Below are positions 57,643 through 64,000 of a stretch of 64,000 nt of DNA, piece after piece. How positions within the stretch are numbered: position 1 is the stretch's first letter; each line of letters opens with the position of its first letter. This DNA comes from Paenibacillus sp. BIC5C1 (GTDB lineage Bacteria > Bacillota > Bacilli > Paenibacillales > Paenibacillaceae): positions 7,014,282-7,078,281 of the forward strand of contig NZ_CP135922.1 in assembly GCF_032399705.1 (NCBI RefSeq), read 5' to 3'. Position numbers and translations under genes: made by a program. The notes beneath the pieces were generated by a model. That model had not been told where the DNA came from. It did no database searches and saw only the letters and a list, made by a program, of their open reading frames with translations.

Positions 57643-57716
57643 TTCATAACCCCTCTCTTAACCATTCCATTCCACCGTAAATCATACCATAATTAGGAGG
57701 ACAAATAAACCGAAGC

Positions 57717-58067
57717 TTACCGCTTGCCCGACTTCAAAAGAGAGCCTTTGCGCATCGCATGCAGCAGGCTTTTTTCCATATCCTTATAGGACATGTCCAA
57801 TGCACCTTTTCTGACAATAAAGATCAGATCCATCTGCGTGACAATCTCTTGCTCGTGATGACGTACAATTTCCTTAATCATGCGTCTCATCCGGTTGCGT
57901 ACGACAGCGTTTCCGATTTTCTTGCTGCAGGACACACCTACTCGGAATTGTTCTGTATCTTTACGACGACAGCCATACACCACAAACTGATGATTGGCAA
58001 ACGATTTCCCATACCGGTATACGCGGCTAAAGTCCGCCCGGTTTCGTAAACGCAGTCTTTTATACAC
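57717..58067 (-). CDS. rnpA: Ribonuclease P protein component
   Basis: A 116-residue basic protein that assists the RNase P RNA in 5' tRNA processing. It has MYKRLRLRNRADFSRVYRYG, the RNR motif VRNRMRRMIKEI and FIVRKGALD. Translation starts at GTG with AAGGAG upstream. It is about 300 bases from rpmH, and a terminator lies between them, so it likely has its own promoter. Confidence 0.97.
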   Translation of the reverse strand: MYKRLRLRNRADFSRVYRYGKSFANHQFVVYGCRRKDTEQFRVGVSCSKKIGNAVVRNRMRRMIKEIVRHHEQEIVTQMDLIFIVRKGALDMSYKDMEKSLLHAMRKGSLLKSGKR

Positions 58068-58348
58068 GGCGCTTCTCCTTGCTGTTTTCCACCAACATTA
58101 TTGACGAAGGCCTCATTACTGATTTAGTATAGGCTTTCTTGAATAACGATAAACCGTCTTGGCGGCAACTTCATTTGGGATGATTGTTGATCAGTCATTT
58201 CAACTGAACAAACATTCATCCTTATATAAGGAACGTTTTCGAAAAAACGGACATCTCATTCATTAAACATAAATGTGTACTTATGCTTTTGCGCAGCCAA
58301 TTCAGACCTGACCTTTACCAGCATCCAGTCTGAAATGACCTATTTAAG
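58068..58348. other. rnpA upstream region
   Basis: About 280 bases between the rpmH terminator and rnpA. No gene was seen. It is expected to hold the rnpA-yidC-jag promoter. Confidence 0.4.
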
Positions 58349-58374
58349 AAAAAAAAGACCACCTCGGTGGTCTT
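58349..58374 (-). terminator. Terminator of rpmH
   Basis: Minus strand AAGACCACC-GA-GGTGGTCTT followed by TTTTTTTTC, immediately after the rpmH stop. Confidence 0.85.
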
Positions 58375-58383
58375 CACATGCAT

Positions 58384-58518
58384 TTAAGCACTCAGGACTT
58401 TACGGCCTTTAAGGCGACGTGCAGCCAGAACTTTACGTCCGTTGCTCGTGCTCATTCTTTTCCGGAAACCATGAACTTTTTTACGTTTGCTAACGTTCGG
58501 TTTGAATGTAGGTCTCAA
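58384..58518 (-). CDS. rpmH: 50S ribosomal protein L34
   Basis: A 44-residue protein ([20 protein letters not shown]) of exactly the usual L34 length. The true start is TTG at 58518, with GAGGAGG 8 bases upstream. The longer frame upstream is not coding. In Bacillales rpmH lies next to the origin, divergent from dnaA. Confidence 0.97.
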   Translation of the reverse strand: MRPTFKPNVSKRKKVHGFRKRMSTSNGRKVLAARRLKGRKVLSA

Positions 58519-58737
58519 TGTATTGCACCTCCTCACAAGGAAATACTTATGTGATGAATCACTTTCATCTTCACAGAAAACACCTTTATACATTTAACCA
58601 TGAACACCTGGAAAAGTCAACTGCGGAGCCTCCTGCCTCCTTTCTCCTTTTAATGCCTATTCCACCCTACCTAAACGACCACGGATGCGTTCTCCTGTTT
58701 ATAACCTTCTTAAAGAATCAATCAGAAGCTCAAAAAG

Positions 58738-58850
58738 TTATCCCCATACCCGTTTCATTCACCAAAAAATCATCTTTTACGGTTATCCACACCCTCAAAC
58801 TCCTTAATTCTATCTCCCAATATCATTTCAAGTTATTCACATGTGGATAA
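58738..58850. promoter_or_regulatory. Left DnaA-box cluster (origin part next to rpmH)
   Basis: Two perfect boxes: TTATCCACA at 58783-58791 (+) and TGTGGATAA at 58842-58850 (-). Two more have one mismatch: TTATCCCCA at 58738-58746 (+) and TTATTCACA at 58833-58841 (+). The last two listed pairs abut head to head. This matches the incA/incB-type position beside rpmH in B. subtilis. Confidence 0.85.
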
Positions 58851-59301
58851 AGATTATTTATCGATGATATACTGTTTCATTGGCTCCGCTTTCGGTTAAT
58901 ATTCATACGTTTCTGAAGAACTTCAATGGTGCAGCTATCCATTACCTGAGCAATATATTATGGCTTTTGAATAGACATACTTTAAATTTAATGTATCCGC
59001 TTTATTCTTATGGTTTACAAGTTTTCGAGAAAGGTGTAGGATAAAAAAATCACATCTTGTATACAAGTATACTTATTGGAAGTACAGTATAGATCCTGAC
59101 TCATTTAAAGGAAGACAATCATTCCAGCAGCTCTTTGAAAAATCCATTTGAAGCAGTATGACGTTCCTAAATTCAGCAGGCGCTCAGAGCATAGAACCAC
59201 TTATTCTCATCATAAGGATTGATGTAAAACGCTCAATCAGCAAAATAGTTGTGCTATGATCAGTATTGAACTGATTACTTATAATAGGAGCGTTAGCCAT
59301 T
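58851..59301. promoter_or_regulatory. gntR upstream region
   Basis: About 450 bases without a gene. It holds the GntR-type operator at 59054-59070 and a palindrome ATCAGT-ATTGA-ACTGAT at 59259-59275, which overlaps a -10-like TATGAT just before gntR. Confidence 0.55.
59054..59070. promoter_or_regulatory. GntR operator-like palindrome
   Basis: ATCTTGTATACAAGTAT closely matches the B. subtilis gnt operator (ATACTTGTATACAAGTAT). It overlaps a second small palindrome AAGTATACTT. It lies about 230 bases before gntR, implying autoregulation relieved by gluconate. Confidence 0.75.
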
Positions 59302-59976
59302 ATGCTGTTTCCTTCATCCTGGCTTCAGGGGGCTTCCCGCGGGGAAGCCATTGCCTGCGAATTAAGACTACGGATCATTAGCGGAGCCCTTCGTCCTGGC
59401 GAAATTTTGTCAGAAAATCGGATTGCCGCAGATTTTGACAGCAGTCGCTCACCTGTACGTGACGCGTTAAAAACATTGTCGAATGAAGGGCTCATTCGGC
59501 TGGAGCGTATGGGTGTCGTTGTTATTGGATTGAAAATTAAAGATGTCGAGGAATTGTACGATGTACGTTTCCTGATTGAAAGTTTTGTGCAGCAGCGGCT
59601 TGCGGGGGATGTGCCAGATCAATTGATTATCCAGCTACGTAATGTGATAGACAAGATGGACTTGGCTGGACGCCATCAAGATGCGGTTGAATTCGCATAT
59701 CAGGATCTCGTTTTTCACGAGACTATTATTGAAGCTGCCCAGCATTCCCGTATTTTACATCTATGGAGAAGCATTCGTTATGTTGTCATGACGGTTATGC
59801 TGCTCACCACCCGTAGGGTCTTTGTTCAAGGCGAGCAGAAAGTAAGCGCTGTAATCGGCAAACATCGTTTGCTGATCGAGGCTCTTGAATCGGGTGATAA
59901 AACACGCATTCAAGCTGGAGTTCGCACGTATTTTCAGGATTCAGGCAAGACGCTGCACGAAAGTTTTGAATCCTAA
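59302..59976 (+). CDS. gntR: Gluconate operon repressor GntR
   Basis: A 224-residue FadR-subfamily GntR regulator. The winged helix (about 15-75) contains GEILSENRIAADFDSSRSPV, RDALKTLSNEGLIRLERMG. The FCD effector domain follows (YDVRFLIESFVQQRL, FHETIIEAAQHSRILHLWRS). It closely resembles B. subtilis GntR along its length, and its operator-like site is upstream. It has GGAG 10 bases before the ATG. First gene of gntR-gntP-gntK; no gntZ is present. Confidence 0.92.
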   Translation: MLFPSSWLQGASRGEAIACELRLRIISGALRPGEILSENRIAADFDSSRSPVRDALKTLSNEGLIRLERMGVVVIGLKIKDVEELYDVRFLIESFVQQRLAGDVPDQLIIQLRNVIDKMDLAGRHQDAVEFAYQDLVFHETIIEAAQHSRILHLWRSIRYVVMTVMLLTTRRVFVQGEQKVSAVIGKHRLLIEALESGDKTRIQAGVRTYFQDSGKTLHESFES

Positions 59977-60061
59977 TGCCATAATGATGAAATTACGTCC
60001 ACTTCATGGCATATCTGTGAAGGGGTTTGCAATCATATCCATTGTGATTGATTGCGCATCA

Positions 60062-60075
60062 ACTTGTCGACAAGT
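60062..60075. promoter_or_regulatory. Second GntR operator-like palindrome
   Basis: ACTTGTCGACAAGT is a perfect 14-bp palindrome with the GntR half-site, followed by ATACAA. It lies between gntR and gntP. A cre-like TGTAAGCGTTATAT (60195-60208), a possible CcpA site, follows just before gntP. Confidence 0.6.
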
Positions 60076-60232
60076 ATACAAAATGCGATTTGTTTCAATT
60101 TTTTGGGGCATATTAAAGAGGATTTCAATGGATTGTTAGCCGCCCGCGCTGCATGAATTGTAAAGTCTCTTTCTTCCGCCTGATCATGGACTGTTGTAAG
60201 CGTTATATATCAGAAAAAAAGGAGCATACCTC

Positions 60233-61594
60233 ATGAGCACTCTTTTTGGGCTATCCCATAATGCAACGTTATTGGTCTGGACATTAATCGCGATTGTTTT
60301 CCTGATCGTGTTGATCTCCAAATATAAATGGAATCCTTTCATTACCCTTTTGTTGTCCGCACTAATGCTTGGTTTGCTTACAGGTATGAAGCCTGCGGAT
60401 GTCATTTCCTCCATTACGGGAGGACTTGGTGGAACACTTGGAACGATCGCCATCGTTATCGGTCTGGGGACCATGCTTGGTAAGATGATGGCTGAATCCG
60501 GCGGAGCCGAGCGTATTGCTACCACACTGGTGGATCGTTTTGGTGTAAAACGTGTGCACTGGGCGATGATGATTGTTGGTTTTATCGTCGGTATTCCTGT
60601 ATTCTTCGAAGTCGGCGTCATTCTGCTGATTCCGATCATTTTCACCGTTGCACGTAAAACCAATATGTCGCTGCTGCAGATCGGTATTCCGATTTTGGCA
60701 GGTCTCTCTACTGTACATGGTCTCGTTCCACCTCACCCGGCTCCCATGATTGCCATCGAAGCGTTCAGCGCCGATTTGGGTAAAACGATCTTGTACTCCC
60801 TTATTGTAGGTATCCCGACTGCTATTATCGCTGGACCTCTGTTTGGTAAATTTATCGGTAAAAGAATACATACCGAACCGCCTGCAGAACTGGCTGAACA
60901 ATTCGCTACGAAAAAAAGTAACAACTTGCCCGGTTTTGGCATAACCCTGTTTACCATCTTGCTGCCAGTCATTTTGATGCTTATTGGCTCCATCGCCAAT
61001 ATCGTAGACCCAGACGCTACAAGCGGATTTACCGTTTTCTGTGAATTTATCGGCCATGAAATTATAGCCCTGCTGATCTCCGTCGTGTTCGCCCTCTTTT
61101 CACTCGGATTCTCACGCGATTTCAACAAACATGACATCTCCCGCTTTACCAGTGAATGCCTGGCGCCTACGGCGACCATCATTCTCATTATTGGCGGTGG
61201 CGGTGCGTTCAAACAGGTCTTGATCAATAGTGGTGTAGGTAATGCCATTGCTGAGGTCGCCACACATGCCAATATTAACGTAATCCTGTTCGCCTGGCTT
61301 GTAGCTGCACTCATTCGGGTTGCTACCGGTTCAGCAACTGTGGCCATGACGACAGCAGCTGGTATTGTAGCTCCGGTTCTTGCACTAACGCCAGGGGCCA
61401 ATATTGAGCTGGTTGTACTCGCTACTGGTGCCGGATCACTTGTTCTTTCTCACGTAAACGACGCAGGCTTCTGGATGATCAAAGAATTCTTCAATATGAG
61501 TGTCTCGCAGACGCTGAAGACGTGGACCGTTATGGAAACACTATTATCTGTTGTTGGACTGATCTTTATTTTGCTGCTGAGTACAGTCGTATAA
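60233..61594 (+). CDS. gntP: Gluconate permease GntP
   Basis: A 453-residue H+/gluconate symporter of the GntP family with about 12-14 membrane helices. The signatures GLGTMLGKMMAESGGAERIA, GIPVFFEVGVILLIPI and VLSHVNDAGFWMIKEFF are characteristic. AAAAGGAG precedes the ATG. It imports gluconate for the kinase encoded next. Confidence 0.95.
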   Translation: MSTLFGLSHNATLLVWTLIAIVFLIVLISKYKWNPFITLLLSALMLGLLTGMKPADVISSITGGLGGTLGTIAIVIGLGTMLGKMMAESGGAERIATTLVDRFGVKRVHWAMMIVGFIVGIPVFFEVGVILLIPIIFTVARKTNMSLLQIGIPILAGLSTVHGLVPPHPAPMIAIEAFSADLGKTILYSLIVGIPTAIIAGPLFGKFIGKRIHTEPPAELAEQFATKKSNNLPGFGITLFTILLPVILMLIGSIANIVDPDATSGFTVFCEFIGHEIIALLISVVFALFSLGFSRDFNKHDISRFTSECLAPTATIILIIGGGGAFKQVLINSGVGNAIAEVATHANINVILFAWLVAALIRVATGSATVAMTTAAGIVAPVLALTPGANIELVVLATGAGSLVLSHVNDAGFWMIKEFFNMSVSQTLKTWTVMETLLSVVGLIFILLLSTVV

Positions 61595-61681
61595 ATTGAA
61601 TACCTATATAGAAGAAGAAAATAAATTCACACCATTGGAGTTTTACTTTTATGGGTTCAAAAGAAAGAAGGTTTGTGTAAA

Positions 61682-63229
61682 GTGAACAACTATATGATCG
61701 GGATGGATATCGGTACAACCAGTACCAAATCCGTACTCTTTACGGAACAGGGTGAAGTTGTAAGCACGTCGACTCAGGAATATCCTTTATACACCCCAGC
61801 TCCCGATGTCGCTGAGCAGGATCCAGAACAAATCGTGCAGGCCGCCCTTCGCTCCGTACGCGGCGTGATGGATCAAAGCGGCGTAGCTGCGGAAAAAATA
61901 ATGTTCGTGTCCTGCAGCTCTGCCATGCACAGTGTTATTGCCATGGGACAAGATGGTACGCCCCTCACTCGCTGCATCACTTGGGCTGACAACCGGAGCG
62001 CTGCCTGGGCCGCCAAACTGCAGGAGAACGGAATCGGGCATTCTATCTATTTGCGAACAGGTACACCGATCCATCCCATGTCGCCGCTGACCAAATTAAT
62101 GTGGCTGCGCCATGACGAACCTGAACTGTTTCAACGTACCGCCAAATTTATCTCTATTAAAGAATATTTACTCTTCCGTCTGTTCGGTCAATATGTCGTG
62201 GATCATTCCATCGCTTCCTGTACCGGTCTGCTCAATCTGGAACAACTGGATTGGGATGCAGAAGCACTTGAGGTTGCAGGCATTACACCTGACCATCTAT
62301 CGCAGCTCGTCCCGACCACACATATTATAGAGGGAATGGATCACAGATGGGCTGAAAAAATGGCTCTCTCCCCCTCTACGCCCTTCGTCATCGGTGCAAG
62401 TGACGGGGTATTGTCCAATCTGGGAGTAAACGCCATTGAGCCTGGCGTTGTTGCAGCAACGATCGGCACCAGCGGCGCGATTCGCACCGTCGTTGACCGT
62501 CCTGTTACCGATCCAAAAGGTAGAACGTTCTGTTATGCCCTCACCGAGAATCTTTGGGTTATCGGCGGACCTGTGAATAACGGTGGCATGCTGTTCCGCT
62601 GGGTACGGGATGAATTCGCTGCGTCTGAAGTGGAAACAGCTAAACGGCTCGGCATCAATTCCTATGATGTACTCACCAAGATTGCGGAACGCGTCAGCCC
62701 CGGTTCGGAAGGACTTCTATTCCATCCGTACCTTTCAGGGGAACGCGCGCCTTTATGGAATCCGGACGCCCGAGGTTCCTTCTTTGGTTTGACCCTTCAT
62801 CACCAGAAAGAGCATATGATCCGTTCCGTGTTGGAAGGGGTTATTTTCAACCTGTATACGGTGCTGTTGGCAATGGAAGAACAAATCGGACAACCTACCT
62901 CCATTCAGGCGACGGGTGGTTTCGCTCGTTCTCCACTCTGGCGTCAGATGATGTCCGATATATTCAACCAGGAAGTCATTGTGCCCGAGAGCTTTGAAAG
63001 TTCCTGTCTGGGGGCCGTCGTGCTCGGTCTTTATGCTACAGGGCGAATTAAGTCGCTTCATGCTGTTTCATCGATGGTTGGTACTACGCACAAGCATACC
63101 CCTATCAAAGAACATGCATCGATCTACCAGGAACTTCTCCCCATCTTTATTCGCATCTCGCGAAAATTGGAAGAAGAATATGAAGATATCGCGGAATTCC
63201 AACGTAAATTTTCCGCTCATATCGAGTAA
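61682..63229 (+). CDS. gntK: Gluconokinase
   Basis: A 515-residue FGGY sugar kinase forming 6-phosphogluconate from gluconate and ATP. The N-terminal phosphate motif is GMDIGTTSTKSVLF. The FGGY signatures and the C-terminal ATP site (QATGGFARSPLWRQMMSDIF) are visible. The start is probably GTG 61682 (MNNYMIGMDIG), with AGAAGG upstream, matching the MNSYM-type start in Bacillus. The TTG three codons earlier is less likely. Downstream metabolism (gntZ) is elsewhere. Confidence 0.94.
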   Translation: MNNYMIGMDIGTTSTKSVLFTEQGEVVSTSTQEYPLYTPAPDVAEQDPEQIVQAALRSVRGVMDQSGVAAEKIMFVSCSSAMHSVIAMGQDGTPLTRCITWADNRSAAWAAKLQENGIGHSIYLRTGTPIHPMSPLTKLMWLRHDEPELFQRTAKFISIKEYLLFRLFGQYVVDHSIASCTGLLNLEQLDWDAEALEVAGITPDHLSQLVPTTHIIEGMDHRWAEKMALSPSTPFVIGASDGVLSNLGVNAIEPGVVAATIGTSGAIRTVVDRPVTDPKGRTFCYALTENLWVIGGPVNNGGMLFRWVRDEFAASEVETAKRLGINSYDVLTKIAERVSPGSEGLLFHPYLSGERAPLWNPDARGSFFGLTLHHQKEHMIRSVLEGVIFNLYTVLLAMEEQIGQPTSIQATGGFARSPLWRQMMSDIFNQEVIVPESFESSCLGAVVLGLYATGRIKSLHAVSSMVGTTHKHTPIKEHASIYQELLPIFIRISRKLEEEYEDIAEFQRKFSAHIE

Positions 63230-63249
63230 ATTATGCTTTTATAACCACC

Positions 63250-63305
63250 AAAAAGAGGTTGTTATCTTAGACCACCATTCCGGTCTTCAGGAACAACCTC
63301 TTTTT
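63250..63305 (+). terminator. Terminator of the gnt operon
   Basis: Perfect 14-bp stem AAAAAGAGGTTGTT / AACAACCTCTTTTT. The 28-base loop itself contains a small GACC/GGTC pairing. It prevents gnt transcription from running into the origin. Confidence 0.9.
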
Positions 63306-63564
63306 GGCATTCGCAAAACTACTGTAATGGGAACACATCCATCTCCAAAGTTTGCACGCTTATCCATCCTACCTCTTTTAGGAATAAATCCTACGTTCAA
63401 TTCATACAAATCAGTAAACGTTCCTTGGTACCAACAGGCCCTCTTCTTGATCTCCTCTGCCTTTGATTTTGTCGTTTCCTCAATTCCTCTCTTCGAAAAA
63501 AGGAAAACAGGCATGAAGAGTCACTCCCCTGTAAATCCCCAAAACGTCCATTTTCACTTTACGG

Positions 63565-63921
63565 TTATCCACAGAGAGGTTATTCACAAACAGAGAATAC
63601 TTTTACACACAATTCAGCATCATTTGACGAATAACCTGTGTATAAAATAATTTGGGTTTTTGGGTCATCTTGTCGAAAGTTAAACAATTTATAAACAATA
63701 TATTGTGTTGTGATTAAAAATTATACACAAGTTATTGAATTTGTGGATAAAATCACGCGATACATTGAAATGCCGGGCTTCTTTTGCTATGATTGTATTA
63801 CTTTTGGATGTGAATATGTGATCTGACCCATAATATTATCAACAGCCTGTGGATAAAGTTGTGAACAATTTTCCGTTGTTCATTCTTTTTTTGTTTTCGA
63901 CCTGCGGGGGTTTGGGGATAA
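63565..63921. promoter_or_regulatory. Right DnaA-box cluster (origin, upstream of dnaA)
   Basis: Perfect boxes: 63565-63573 (+), 63742-63750 (-) and 63848-63856 (-). One-mismatch boxes: TTATTCACA 63580-63588, TGTGTATAA 63637-63645, TTATACACA 63721-63729 and TGGGGATAA 63913-63921. A weaker TGTGAACAA lies at 63860-63868. The DNA between 63650 and 63740 is very AT-rich. The density identifies oriC just before dnaA. Confidence 0.93.
63765..63793 (+). promoter_or_regulatory. Probable dnaA promoter
   Basis: TTGAAA (63765-63770), a 17-base spacer and TATGAT (63788-63793) form a good sigma-A promoter facing right. DnaA boxes lie on both sides, consistent with DnaA autoregulation. Confidence 0.7.
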
Positions 63922-63984
63922 ATTCAACAATATATCTCGTATTTCGACACTGCATCATGGCTTAAGCCACACTTGGAACATGTA

Positions 63985-63991
63985 AAAGGAG
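63985..63991 (+). promoter_or_regulatory. Ribosome binding site of the gene after the window (dnaA expected)
   Basis: AAAGGAG nine bases before the window end. No start codon is visible after it, so the start should fall at or just after position 64001. The DnaA boxes predict dnaA. Confidence 0.7.
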
Positions 63992-64000
63992 TGACAGTCT

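Noticed and set aside
63287..63514. 75-codon minus-strand frame near oriC
   Set aside because: It begins just before the DnaA-box cluster, has no convincing ribosome binding site and is antisense to the gnt terminator region.

Overview
The window is the chromosomal neighbourhood just left of the replication origin of a Paenibacillus-like bacterium (Firmicutes, Bacillales). The gene order rnpA-yidC-jag-mnmE-mnmG-rsmG-noc-soj-spo0J, rpsF-ssb-rpsR, gdpP-rplI-dnaB-purA, walRK-yycHI-walJ-htrA and rlmH is the classic Bacillales oriC backbone. The proteins look Paenibacillus-like: SLH-anchored surface proteins, DUF2232, DUF4446, and a CxxH/CxxC protein next to rlmH. Nearly all backbone genes lie on the minus strand, so they are transcribed away from the origin at the right edge.

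Layout. 1-7000: accessory DNA (an edge-truncated gene, a coiled-coil protein, a YndJ-like membrane protein, a HEAT-repeat protein, an aldehyde dehydrogenase fragment and a large SLH surface protein). It ends at the 3' end of rlmH with repeats arranged like those of staphylococcal SCC cassettes. 7000-17000: rlmH, a small CxxH/CxxC gene, a lipoprotein, then htrA, walJ, yycI, yycH, walK and walR, the cell-wall stress two-component operon. Two inverted copies of a structured ~145-bp repeat sit inside this operon. 17000-30750: an M23/LysM/G5 endopeptidase, a TM protein with a low-complexity linker, purA (with a PurR-type operator), dnaB, rplI, gdpP, DUF2232, a MazG-like protein, a CBS protein, an LCP protein and an MFS exporter. 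30900-41700: an SLH-S9 peptidase, a D,D-carboxypeptidase-like protein lacking its catalytic serine, a complete oligopeptide ABC transporter and an M15 peptidase. 41900-58500: ribosomal protein and ssb genes, tRNA-Ser(CGA), DUF951, MscS, DUF3343, yyaC, DUF4446, a cysteine-desulfurase-like enzyme, the ParABS/Noc system with two parS sites, the tRNA-modification genes, yidC, rnpA and rpmH. 58500-64000: the origin. DnaA-box clusters lie beside rpmH and again at the right edge, immediately before where dnaA should start. A complete gntR-gntP-gntK gluconate operon sits between the two clusters.

How it works together. The backbone couples replication (origin boxes, DnaB), segregation and division control (Soj, Spo0J, Noc, parS), translation (L34, L9, S6, S18, tRNA-modification enzymes), membrane insertion (YidC, Jag), cell-wall homeostasis (WalRK and partners, M23, M15, LCP and PBP-like proteins) and c-di-AMP turnover (GdpP). 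The most unusual features are the SCC-type att architecture at rlmH, the covarying inverted repeats in the wal operon, the gluconate operon splitting the origin, and the Ser-to-Gly change in the PBP-like protein. No CRISPR array, rRNA operon or intact transposase was seen.
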